From the NCBI RefSeq assembly GCF_037975245.1, contig NC_092569.1, forward strand, positions 2,925,001-2,989,000: 64,000 nucleotides of DNA, given 5' to 3'. The stretch's first letter is position 1; each line of letters opens with the position of its first letter. Below the pieces are notes generated by a model, which saw only the letters and a list, made by a program, of their open reading frames with translations, was not told the origin of the DNA and made no database searches. The position numbers and the translations under genes were made by a program. The DNA is from Apostichopus japonicus (Eukaryota; Echinodermata; Holothuroidea; Aspidochirotida; Stichopodidae). Positions 28,151-41,000 of the stretch are shown one piece after another.

Positions 28151-28501
28151 ATGGATGCATGTGGCGGACAATTGGGTGCCTAAATTAGAATGAACGAGAT
28201 ACTACGTATATTCCCGTTGTTTGACCGAAAGCACTAAAAAAGCACTTAAAGCACAAAAGCCTTAAAGCATTAAAGCACTTAAAGCCTAAAAGACCGTCGA
28301 GGAATAAAAGTGAGAGTATACATGCAGCAAAACTGAAATCATATATATATTCTTACCTGGTAAATTTGAATAAACAAGAATACAGCAAAAAACATTTAAC
28401 ATCACGAAAACCCCAAATTTTCGAGTAAACTTCTTAGCTCCCTTCATATTGTTGTTATACAAGCCTACACACATCTTCCACGTAACAAGCGTTGATATCA
28501 T
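26106..28501 (-). CDS. Golgi carbohydrate sulfotransferase (HNK-1ST / CHST8-14 type)
   Basis: Three exons read 28501-28357, 27710-27478 and 27005-26106 with GT/AG borders and matching phases (1, 0), giving 425 aa. A short cytoplasmic N-terminus is followed by a signal anchor at about residues 29-46 (FGVFVMLNVFCCILVY), so it is a type II Golgi protein with a basic stem. PAPS binding is shown by the 5'-phosphosulfate loop IPKAGSSNWKRV (about 189-200) and the 3'-phosphate motif FVRDPFVRLLSAYRNK (about 250-265). The downstream CEPCSIGYDFIGKMESI and the C-terminal YKPDFRLFGYDVP are typical of Sulfotransfer_2 (PF03567) members that transfer sulfate from PAPS to HNK-1 glycans, GalNAc or chondroitin/dermatan. 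Several Asn-X-Ser/Thr sites lie in the lumenal part. The acceptor sugar cannot be told from sequence. All key motifs are intact. Confidence 0.92.
28119..28147. repeat. short (AT)n microsatellite in sulfotransferase intron 1
   Basis: About 14 AT units. The surrounding intron (27711-28356) holds a poly(G) run near 27884 and a short stretch of repeated AAAGCAC/TTAAAGC words near 28230-28290. No other feature is seen there. Confidence 0.85.
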
Positions 28502-29282
28502 CTTCCCTAATGATAGAATAACCAGGCTACGTTAAAGTACAAAGTACGAATCAAGATTGAAAGGTTTTGTTTACAGAAAGAATGAAAGACAGAGAATACA
28601 GATAAGATATTCTCATAACGAGACGTGGAATGTCGATATAACGTTAGAATGTTAGTATATAGGGGATTGTCCGGAATATCTGCATTGACCTGATTAGCTC
28701 TTCTTGTTGACAACGGACGGGCCTGGGGATATTGAAATAGGGGGGGGGGAAGGAGAAAATCAACAAAAGAGAAGAAACAACAAAACAAACAAACAAGAAT
28801 ACAGGCAATGTGAAGAACAATGTTCTTTATCTTGCTTTCTCGAGCTCATTTTGTCACCAACATGTAAACAAAAGGTACACCAAAACCCAGCTGTAGTACT
28901 AACACGTGGAATGTTTGCTATATGCGATACAGTATAGCAATATGTTTGAATCATTACCTTGTCATTACTCTCTTAATTACCATTTGTGTAAAAGACGTTC
29001 TCTTCGCACAAGGTCCATCGTAAACTGATTGTGAAGTAACTACGCCGTTGTTTCAGCCGTTGGAGGAAAGGGTGCAGAAGAGAAGGGGGGGGGGACGAGA
29101 TGAGGAGGAGGAGGAGGAGGAGGAGAGGGATAAGGGGGAGGGTAGTGTGTCAATAACTAAGACGCTGCCTCTCTTCTCATAAGAGGCGATTTGTTATAAT
29201 TATCATCTTTGATTCTTCAAAATAAATTGGTCCTTACTTTTATGATTACAGCACCATATGATTAGTCTGTGAGAAGAGACAC
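28502..29282. other. upstream flank of the sulfotransferase gene
   Basis: No gene is recognised. It should contain the sulfotransferase promoter on the minus strand, but no clear core element is seen. A purine-rich GGA/GAG tract lies at about 29080-29140. Confidence 0.4.
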
Positions 29283-29555
29283 CCAGCCAGTTGGGACAAT
29301 TTTCTAATGCTAATACCTCTCTAAACTGTACTCCAATATCGTGCTCTCAAAGCACTGGTAACAAGTTATAATGTAGTGTCATGTCCCGCTTTTAGAGCAC
29401 CCCCCGTATTGTCAGTACGAGCAGTATGAATATCATGTTTCTATCAGATCAAGGTTATGAACTGTTTGTACTGACAATACCAGTGCTTTGAGAGCATGAT
29501 ATTGGAGTACAGTTTAGAGAGGTATTAGCTTTCTGAAATAGTCCCAACTGGCTGG
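29283..29555. mobile_element. fold-back (long inverted repeat) element
   Basis: The left arm at 29283-29358 (CCAGCCAGTTGGGAC...CTCTCAAAGCACTGG) is mirrored by 29481-29555 with roughly 90 percent identity. An inner pair GTATTGTCAGTAC (29406-29418) and GTACTGACAATAC (29468-29480) extends the stem, leaving a 47-base unpaired segment in the left arm. A similar GAAGAGA word outside each end may be a target duplication. The family is not recognised and there is no coding capacity. Confidence 0.75.
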
Positions 29556-32500
29556 AAGAGATGGAACACACATAAATATTCAGAGTAGTCTACTAGCGAT
29601 TCCAAAAATTAAATTTTCTTCATTTTCTTTGAAGAATATTATTTCAAAAATCATGCTAGAACTTAAAGGTCAAGTGACACGTAGACTTGACTTTACATAA
29701 TGTATAACTGAACAATTCTTATGTTAAGAAAAACCCAACACCGCGATCATTTTCCGTCTCCAAAGGGGTAGAAATCGGTAAAACGTACTATTACGTAATA
29801 TATTCAGTGACGTCACGGGGGGAAGCGCAGAAGAGTGCAAACATGTGTATATTCTGCGCAGTGTATTGGGTATGTAGACATCTCAAAGTTCTCGAAAATA
29901 TTACCTTTCTCAGCAGTTTGTTACAAGAAAGTTAAGATTGGGATTTAGATGAAAAATCACAAATTGATACATAAGACATCGTACAAAACATTTAATGACT
30001 TCTTTTTTTCAAAAATTCCTTGCATTTTCTTCCTAACAAGCAACATAAACTCCACAAAAATCGGCCAAATTGACTTGTTCAGGGAAAGACGAAAACAAAT
30101 GACGTCATTTATTTACCAAGTCGAAAGTGCATGATATCGTTGCAGGGAACTGCTTATTGCTAACACATACAGTTGCTATAGACGCACTGTAGTACGCATA
30201 TATACACAGCACAGCATACACAGCATAGCTTATGCATATCGCGAAATGGCTGCCGGTGGCATTGACTCACAGTATTCAGATAGAATTCCCTACTCATTTT
30301 TGGGTTGTTCTTGTGTGAAGAAGAAAAAGTCTGAAAGACTGCGTAAAATGTGGAGAAATTGTGGAAAAGGAAATTGTGGAAAAAGTGACGTAACACCATT
30401 TCTTAAACACCTTAGGGCAATCTTCTTCCTTTAATTAAACGTGAAATACTGTTATATTTCGGCTGAATATTGATATTAACGAATATTAATTTTTCAATTT
30501 ATACAAAACATAATTCAAACTACAGAAGACGAAAAGATATAACAAAAACAATGTGTTTAATTAGGAAAACTATATGTATTTAGCATACCATGGCATTGCA
30601 CAACACAATTACATTGTGTCTCAATATTTCTGTACAATTTTTCTCGTTTTTCTTAACATAACCGAAAATTGACCAATCACACAGGTCATGTAATCTTCAA
30701 TAGCCCCCTCTATTAAACTTTGAACATTTCACAATGAGTGACAGAGGGTTGTGGAATTTCACCATGACTTTAACATACTTATTCTCAGATGAACCTGTTG
30801 ACAAAGCATATGTCCCACAACTTATATGCAAATTAGCTTTAGACAGAATGTTTTTTTAGCAAAAAGTTGCCAAACCACATGAAGGCCACAATATAGTAAA
30901 TTGTTACCAAATATAGCTTTGTTTGATGAAACCATCATGTCAGAGACAAAAATCAAATTTTAACGCCATTATTATTACAACGGTGATATTAAAGTTGTAT
31001 TATGCATTCCATTTTAAGCAACGCGACCAAACCATTACCTATCTTTGAAGTCTAAAACAATCTTCTGGCACCAATGTGTACTAAATAATCGCACAATCAC
31101 AAGAAGGTAATTGCTTTTTGCCAAAATTTGGGATGTTTCACATTAGGATATTTGGTCACTGCAAATGAGGCAAACTTTTCATAAACACAGATCATTGAAT
31201 GGCTAACGTGGCTATAACCTTAGACCAGAAACGATATTTTTTCACTTTAAATTAATGTTTACAAATGCACTAAAATCACACCTATTTTTCCACGGGAAAA
31301 GCACTCTCTATTATACTTTGACACTTTTCAAGTGTTGAGCTAAATCATCATTTAATTTGCATATTCATAAGGTCAGCATCCACTGACCAATGACAAAAGA
31401 AAATAAAGTGAAATATGTCTTGTTACCCAAATCGTAATTTTGTTCACCTATATAATCTTTATACTGCCTGAATCTTCAACTTTATGAAGACAGCAGTTCC
31501 CACGTTAGATATTTACCCCCTCCCTACACCCCATCAATGCCCTTCCTTCACCAATTCAGTCGAATCCATTAAGTCTTTGAAAGATGAAATGTCAGACTAA
31601 AAGACCAGTATTAATATTCAAAATAGGTAATAAAAGAAGCTGACCCCTAGAACCGCAAAGTGAAGAATTTAGAAAAAGATAACCAGAAATGAGTTTATTT
31701 CGTGTGACGTGGAAATAAGGATTAATAACATTACTAACTTGTTCACCAATTGGTAAAGATGAATGCCCTTTTATTGTGGCATGCAGAAACCCATTACGTT
31801 CCTTCATTTCAATTTAAAACAAACTTCACATGCCTCTGAAAAATTGCTGCTCAAAAAACAATCTATACACCGAATATTCCCGGGAACACCCGATAGAAGT
31901 TATAATTAAACAATTCCGGTATTAAAGGGCAAAGCAAAGATGGACGAACCGGTTAATTATAACGACTGACGGATAAAATGAAGACCGAAAAACATGAAAT
32001 AAAATGTGTGGAAGAATTGAATGGATGAAATGGAAAAAAAAGAAAAAAACATTGGCAAGGAAGTATGAAACATTTCAACAAAAATCAAATCATCTTGATA
32101 AACTTAAGGCGTTACACTAAATGCAAACTGCGACCGGACAACAAGGTTCGAATCTTAAAGTTAAATGACCCAAAATTTCCACGAAGAAATTGTCAAATAT
32201 CTCGGTGGTGTCTATTAGCTGCGATTCAGGACTTAAATATTATTATTATTATTAATATTAAAGATTATACCAGGCTGTTTGCTGCCGTCCAATCTCACCG
32301 TTTTCCAAATATTTTGTCTGTAATTTAAAATAGATCAATTTGATTAAAATCTTTAATAACAGAACAAGGCTTTTAGTATGGAGGTCAAAGGACATCTTGT
32401 CTCAATGCGGTGCTTTTTATTAACTGGCTTCAGAGGAGTCATTGGAACAAAAAGGAAGGAGAGAGAGAGAAAGGAATAAAACAAAAGAAGTAGATTTTAA

Positions 32501-33164
32501 CGTTTATTCCAGGACTTCCGTGGGTTCTGGGAAGCTGTGATGACATTTCCTTACAGGCGCTCCTAACTTTTCTATTCTATCTATATAAAACAGTAGGAGA
32601 CCCTCAGGACTTAACGTCAAATTTTTAGTGCCGGAATATGCAGCAATAAGTTGCTCATTTTCAACTGCAAAAGAAACGGTATTTTTGAAACTGCTTACAT
32701 GATAAATTGGGACTACAGAAATGGAAACAAAAATAGTGGTAAGACTACGATCCCATGATGGGGGAGTTTTATTGGCCCAAAGCTGGTGTTCTATTCACCA
32801 AACCTACACATCACTCCTACAGTGTACATATATTGGTCATACTCTGTAATGCAACAATAACTGGGAGGGATGGACATATCACATTGACTAAGGTCAATAT
32901 GGTGTCAAATATGAACTGAATGTAACCACACCATTAATAGACACTTCATTCTGTTGACACTATGGATCACTTAGCGTTAATTAACAGTGTACTAGTTATA
33001 TGGCACTTTTATCTGATTGACTGTGAGTGAGTTTAAAATTAAAGTGGAATCCCATAATGAGAGATTCTACACTGTTCCAGACTGTATGTTGAGTTTTACT
33101 TGCTGACATCTCTAAGCTGCAGGTCAGTCATCTACACAGAAAGGCAGAACTCAATTCCATCTAC
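29556..33164. other. unassigned intergenic sequence
   Basis: A 3.6 kb stretch between the fold-back element and the last HBS1L exon. A region at about 29665-30120 with GTGACGTCACGGGGGGAAGCGC reads like part of a dispersed repeat, but no ends are found. A 62-codon frame with a Lys-rich, Cys-containing product starts at an ATG at 30246 and shows no recognised domain. A minus-strand AATAAA (32768-32773) could serve HBS1L. Confidence 0.4.
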
Positions 33165-36100
33165 TCACGATTCCTTAATCTATATTAAAAAAAAATAAAA
33201 ATAAGAATAATACAAATAGAGAAGAAAAGAATGAAATATTCTGTGAAAATCAGAAGCAATTTTGACTGTATATGAGGTTCATATAATATGATAACAATAG
33301 CAACAGTGTTATTACTCTTCTTTTGTTTTTACAATACAATGTGATTTTCAAAAGTGCAGTGTTTGGCACATTGTTAGCATGTGTTAACCAATGGGCATGG
33401 TTTGTTTAATATTTTTTACTGTGTCCATGGCAAAACGAAGAAAAAATTTGATATTCGTGGACAGTTTAGTAGCAAGAATCCCGAAGATAGAATAAAGGGC
33501 TGCAAAATTTATGTGTATCATCAGTTTATTTGAAATTAAACTGTACTGCGAGGAAAAAAAGTGCAACTTTGTGAATACTGCGACACTCTATGGAAGAGAG
33601 CTAACATTTGAAAGGTTTTACCAAGAGACCAGCAGTTTTATTTTATAGGCAGCCTTCAACACCTGGTCATTACAGACTGTATATCAACACTGTACACAAC
33701 TGTATGTGATTATCTGATCATCTTGTGTCAAAGCATTTTCAATGGGTGACAACTCAAGCTATAACGTGCAATGCATGATGGGAAGTTATTGAAGTTTCAA
33801 AAGGGTTAACTACTCTGGAATAAACTGGTACAGGAATGGTAAATCTTCCAGTATTCACTACTATGTTTGCTTACCAATGTAACAAGGCCAGCTGCAATGG
33901 TAGCCCCGGAGTACCTTAACATGAATCTTCCGAGGTCCTTATGATCTTTATACAGTTCAATACAGATGGGTCGGCTAGTCTCAATCTCAACCAGAGCGTT
34001 ACTGTTCTTTGTAAGACACCTGGTGGTGAACAAAAGACAATATGTAGAACTGAGAACAGAGCCATAGGGGTGAGAGGCAGAGGGGTGTGAGGAAGGAGGG
34101 GTGAGAGGCAGGGGGTGAGAGGATGGAGGGGTAAGAGGCAGGGAGTGAGAGAGAGGCAAGAGGTTGAGAAGTGGAGGGTTGAGAGGCTGAGAGGAGGGTG
34201 AGAGGCAGAGGGGTGAGAGGATGAGGGGTGAGAGGCGGAGGGGTGAGAGGTGGAGGGGTGAGAGGCGGAGGGGCCAGAGGAAGGAGAGGGTCAGCGGGTG
34301 AGATGTAACATCAGATCCTGCAAACTCTTACCAATTTTAGATGAAATAGCTTCAGACCATTCTATCATCTATTTTATTACATTGAACTATTTAACTTGTC
34401 AAAAAGAACAACAACATTAAAACAACACATAAAGCAAAGAGGACTTACTTTGGCTTCCGTTGCAAGACTTCTCCTGTGTTTTTATGTAGCGTGCTGACAA
34501 GCTTTTTAATAACAGCGGGTTCACTTACGGCCTGATAGTGAAGTAATACCTGTAAAGTTGAACAGAATAATTTGATCAGTGATGCTGTCGTGGAAGGTAA
34601 TTAAAGAAGTTCATGCACTCTTGTTTCTAAAAAAAATTGATTCAACACCTACCACCAGAATAGCTGGAGTAAACCGAAACAGGTTCTCAAATAATTGGCC
34701 ACTGGCACAATCCTGTAGGTCAGAGATTACAACACCACTTGGGAATTACAAAATCGGCCCACCATTGTACTAATGGGGTGTACAGACTATAAAGGCTTCA
34801 GCACCCTACTAGCCTACCCTGAAGTTTGCTCAATCTACGTACAGTCACATTTGTATTCTGTCTGGCCACTTAACTCCAACCTACGTTTTTCTCTGGACCT
34901 AGTGAAAGTACACCCTGTGCTAGAGCAATGGTTAAAGTATCTACTTCTCTCCACCTTCGGGAGGTGATTTCATCAAGTGATTTTACTTTTGTCAGTTTAA
35001 TGACATTAAAAACATCTGCCCTAAAATGTTATATGCAAATTAGTAAAGTAATGTCTACTATGCTATGTGTTGAGCTCCACTTTACAAAGAGACATACATC
35101 TTTGAGGTTTTTTCAACCTATGTCTCAACATTGATGCAATAAACTGGCGAAGCATTTCCTGTTCGAGTACAACAGGTCTGTGTTCCTTCATACGACTGCT
35201 GGAAGAGAATGTATAGTTCTCTTTAAGCAACGAGGAATTTTCATACAACAGAGCATTTATGGGATGCAAACATTTTAGTGGATGCAAACATTTTAGCGGG
35301 GAAAATTATGAGGGGAAAATGTGGGCGACACGACTGAAAACGGCAGCGTTGGAAACTTGAAAACTGACCATGAATCCTTTGGTGATTGGGACAGCGATAT
35401 CGAAGACGATGATCCTAGCTTGGAATCGAGTTGTCGTTCTGATGGGATCGATTCGACTGGAAAGTACACTCCCGACGCTAAAATATAACGGAAAAAGTTA
35501 CGGAACGAAAAATAAAAGGAGACGAGAACATATGGAACGATCGCAAAAGTAATATGGAAGAAAATGTACGCAATCTTTTTCAAACTTTCTCCGTCTACTG
35601 ATCCTTACCTACGATGACAAAATGTTCAAAAACCCTAAAATATGAAGTTCACCAATGACTTCAGCTACATTTTGTTGGTGGATTTCACCTTTCTTTCTCA
35701 CAATGCCGTCTCCCCCACCCCCTCCCCTCAACTTGTTCTTACAGTCATCATTTGTACATCACTAACATGTTGACAGACCTGTTGGCCTGTACACACTGTA
35801 AGTTTTCTGTGTAACTCTTGTCTTCTTGCCCCCCCCCCTCCCCATGCAAAATTTTTCACAATCCCAGTTGGGGTTGTCCAAACCCCAGGTTTGAGAAACG
35901 TGGAACGATACAACACTTTCCAAACTTCAAAGGTAAGACTTTTTGAGATATCATGAATTAACAGTAATCAAAGCTTAGCTCTACACTATTCATCAAATAA
36001 AATCTGTGTTCATACAGCTGTACTTACTTGACTTTCATCTGATCAATTCCAGTTATAACTAGAATTGCTTGGTCTCCAGCACAGGCCCACTTAGCGTCCT

Positions 36101-37993
36101 CATCGTGAATTGAGATGCCTGGGAAGAGCAAAATGATATGTCTGAACATCAACTGTTGCATCACGTATCAGAGGTGTGTTTGCCCTTGGTGGGTAGGGGG
36201 GGGACCTAGTATTTTAAAATGCAGGGGGTATGGTCGTGTAGGGATAACAAAGGGGTGTACACCCTAACCCCTCTCTTGAACCATACCTGGCCTGTTGCTC
36301 ATATGATTATGCATTTATGCAGATTTGCCCTTTCATATTTTCGTTTTATAGATTTCTAAGCATAGTAATGTTGCCGCACACTGATTGGTCCTTTTAATAT
36401 CTTACAACTAAATCTAACATTGTGATTGGGAGGAAGACAAAGAACCTTGTTTGCCTAATGTTGAGAAGTTAGTTAATCTTGTAGCACAGTTCAAAGGTGA
36501 AGGTAAGGGAACTGTGCCATGCACATAAAATTCATTAATGATTTTCTTCAAACATAATCAAATCGCTGACAGAATAAACACAACAAAATCCATGTTTTGG
36601 TTTCTGAATCGATCCTTTCTGTGATTTTCAACCTTTCACCTCTACTTGGCACGCTGCCAAACCATCGAAATTGCCTATATCCTGCGGTGGGATCAGCACA
36701 ACAACATCAGACGACACATTGATAACAGTAGCAGCCTTCATGTCATACGAAAGGTGATTCCGGAGAAAAAATAACTAGTTACCATATAAAGTAGTACCTC
36801 TTGAAAGAGATTTCTTCACATGGCCACAAATTATGCCTCTTAACAATTCCAGTTATGTTATGAGAAAGTGAGACGTACCTTTAACAATACCGCCCTCTCC
36901 AGCCGGCATTGCCACGATCTTATCGCCGAGTACGATGCTACCGGATTCGATTTTTCCACATATACTTATCCCTGCACCGATACCTACATAGAAAGAAAAA
37001 CACACAATAATAGGAAAGCGAAATCCTGCAGGATACATCACTCAGGCATAAACCTACACAGTTTAATATCAACACAAGATGGCTCCATACATATATACAC
37101 GGACCCAAGATGGCTCCATACATATATACATGGAGCCAAGATGGATCCATACATATATACATGGAGCCAAGATGGATCCACATATAAGTAAACATGACAG
37201 AAAATAGAAAAGTAATAAACAGGATGTTTGGATTGAAAACAAATTTAACACAGCTTTTTCCGCATTATTCAAGTGCCCTAATGTAACAAAGAACGTTGGC
37301 ATAATATAAGTAAACATGGCAGAAAATAAAAAAGTAAAAAACAGGATTTTTGGATTGAAAACAAATTTAACATGAATTTTCGCATTATTCAAGAGATCTA
37401 ATGTAACAAAAAAGTTGGCATTCTTTGGGTTACTCTGTTTGGTGATACAAACAGGAAATTAAGTCCATTACTGGATCCCCAGTGGTCCTCCAAGTCTTAT
37501 TCATTTATAGCAGGATTGAGCTTTCTATTATGTATGTTTCAAAACATCTGTTATCACAACACAGAGTATGTTCTAGTTTCATACTGTGGTCGTTACAGAC
37601 ACTAATAAGTTGGAGGCTGATTTAGACCCTGGGTTGGACAGCGGAACTGCTGGATAACCCCCCTTACGCTTTCGCCCCTCCTCCCTCCTTTGATTGAATA
37701 TCTCCCTGTGAAAATAGGTCGTGCTCTGAATAAGCCACAGCCGATTCTGGAAGTGCAGGTTGGGTTTCATTTTTAAACAGGTTTGAATGGTTGCGGTTAC
37801 TTTACGACCAAAGCGTGTTCTCACCTTTGAATACATCCGATACGCACATCCTAAAGGATTTGTCGATGGGCCTTGATGGAGATTTAAACACATCTGAAGA
37901 GAAAAGTTAAAAATCAATAAGAAAGCAAAAAAGGAAATAAAATAATAATTTGTGGTTTACATTAATAATAATCTGTTGTGTATATCGTGCATG

Positions 37994-38035
<42 letters not shown>

Positions 38036-38041
38036 TATATA

Positions 38042-38094
<53 letters not shown>

Positions 38095-41000
38095 GATACA
38101 ATATGATACAATAATTTACATTGAATATGATTTATCAAACAACCTAGGGAGACAACCAATCCAGAGGTCTGACTCTCTTCTCGACAATTAGCACACATGT
38201 GGTAAGAGTTAATCAAGGCATTTTGTGAGAATATTCTTACCTATCTGCTCCAGGAGGCAGGGTCCTTTATACCACTTCTCAAGCAGCGAGGTCTCTGCCT
38301 TCTTGACTAAATTTTCACCACCAAGGCCACTGCATGGTATGTATTCAATGTCAGAATCCTGTTTGATAAGGAAAGCAATTATACAAAATTATGAACATGG
38401 CAAAAATTATGCAAATTTATGTCTTCTGTGAATTTTTATGAAATGTAAATATGCTAATATAAAATTGAAGAAAAAATAGATGAATAGAGATGGAGATGGA
38501 TAAGGCTGGTTACACCACAAGGTATACAGCTGCTAGGTGACTTTTGTTAGAGCTATGAACTATAAATGTTTAGTATTGTGCAGAAAACAATGATATAACT
38601 GACAGGCAGTGTTGCATGTTACTTGAGTATAAACTCTCATGCTGGAGTAGGAGAGTATTGTATTGTCTCAGTGCAGAACAATTTTTCAATTTTTTAAGAC
38701 CCATTATTTTACTTTTTAACTTTCATGTGTGGAAGTGGTCATCACCATGGTGTGATTTGACATATTTTATTTCTGCCGGGACAAGAAAATGATAAAAAAA
38801 ACTAGGAAATCACAAATTTGATGAACAAAATAAACCCCCCCCCCCAAAAAAAAAACGGTACATAAAACTTGCTCAGATAAACACAGTGCATGTGTAAAAT
38901 GTGGAATAATTTTATACAAGCCACCAACTATTTATAAAGAGAAACTCAATGACAAATAAAAGTTAATTGCTGTCAATGGCTTGAAGAAACCTGATCTCTC
39001 CCCTTGATGGTCCCCCCCCCCTCCTCCGGCCCTTCCCTCTACTTCCATGACAGTGTTTACATATCCTATGACTTCTTTCCAAACCAACTACGTCTACGTG
39101 CTCTTGACAGAGAAGAGGAGGCTGTACCTTGAATCCAGTCTTTTTCAAAAACGACTTTAATTTCCCGACAATTTCATCGAATCGTTCCTTCGACCAGTCG
39201 ACGGTGTCCATTTTGTTGACAGCCACTGCCATTTGCCTGACTCCTAGAGATCTGGCCAAGATGGCATGCTCCCTCGTCTGTCCTCCTGATTCAAACCCGG
39301 TTTCAAATTCCCCTCTGGTCGCATCAACAACAAGGATGGCAACGTCAGCCTGAAAAGTGAACCAACATTTTAGAGAACCAGTATTTTAGAAAACCACCCA
39401 GAATACGATGGTCAGGGGTGGAACAAAAAAAATCACCAAACAGATTTATGATACCCAATACGTACAAGAACTCCAGGGACGTGGAGGGAGGAATAGGAGG
39501 GGAAGAGAGGGGTGGGAGGTGAAGAGAGGGGTGGGAGGGGAACGGATGGGTGGGAGGGAAAGAGAGGGGGAGGGGAAGAGAGGGGGAGGGGAATGGATAG
39601 GAAGAACATGAACATAAATCTTTTTTCTATTTTGTAAAATTTGAAAAATATCATACCAGAGACAATTTGCTTGGTCTAGTAAACATTAACAAAACGTCAA
39701 AATTATGAATGAAACTGTCAAATTTTTTTTTAAATTTGTTCATTCTCGGAAGCCAACTCACCTGAGCAGCGCCGCTGATCATGTTTGGTATAAAATCTTT
39801 ATGTCCGGGGGCATCCAGCAGCGTCACTATACGGTGTTCCGTCTCAAATCGGGTCAGACCAACGTCCATAGTGATACCCCTACGAGATGAGAAAAATATT
39901 TCCGTCAAAACCTCTGAGTTATCCTTAGAACTTTCAAGCTTGACTTTTGCTTTCAAGAACTTGCTTTGCTTCCAAGAACATCCTTAGCACTTTCAAGCTT
40001 GAACTTTTCAAGCTTGAAAAAGAAATCCCCCTCCCGAACCCTCCCCCGACATCAGCAAGAAATTTGTGTCACAGAATCTTAAAGCAAACGTTGAACATCG
40101 TATCTCTCAACGTGAAAAAATACACTCGCACACTTAATTTAATTGGAATTGGCTGCATCAGTAACGAAAAAATTCTGAAATTTGAAATTTCAGTAATTAT
40201 CAGGAAGAACGAAAGAGAGACTACGTTGAAACGTTTTAAGAAAATCTCTTCAGTTTCCAAGACATTTTTTTCCATGATATTTCATATTTACTTAAAAAAA
40301 ATTCCCATGACTTTTCTAAAATTTCCATGACAATGGGAATCATGTGAATGCAAATTTGCTGCCAGCACTTGTCAACAGCAATTATAATTCAAGCTGTGTT
40401 GACAGTCTAAGCAGGAAAACCTTACTAAATATCCCTCAAACATCCCTTAAATATCCCTCAAATATCCCTAAACATCCCTCAATCATGTTTTGCTAACTAC
40501 CAATGATCTTCCCACTATTGTTCACAAAGCTGTCAAACAAGCGATACTGATACAAAAGGGTACTTTAAAACGACAAGACCAGTCAAACACCCTGTGGATA
40601 TTTTCAATATTTTAAAACAACTTTCCAAACTTTTTAATACATCTTTCTACGTGTAACATTCTTTCGACTGGCTTTTGGGGGCTGTGAATAACTGCTAGGA
40701 CTGTTAATTTCTCACAAAATTATTCCCAATGGAATTTTTTTTTGCTGTTACAACCCAACTCACAGTCTGCTCTGATTAATTGACCGAGACAGGGTGCAAT
40801 CAACCAAAAGTTCTTCACGACAATATGTTATTATCATATCTTTAGTATTTTTCTGACAGGGTAAGCTGCCAACCATGCAGAACGAGAGTCAGTTAGGGAA
40901 AAACCATCCTATTATGATAACATTAACCGATTCTTTAATCACGAACAAACAAACACATACAAACTTGAAACTTTCACTTTCGTAATGAATCATTCCCAAG

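Noticed and set aside
33806-33874. Extension of HBS1L to the stop at 33806
   Set aside because: It reads through a strong donor into non-conserved residues, while the 33179 exon restores the conserved C-terminus.
36655-36760. A 37-codon minus-strand frame [19 protein letters not shown] in an HBS1L intron
   Set aside because: Short, with no splice borders in phase with HBS1L and no recognised family; could be a mobile-element scrap or chance.
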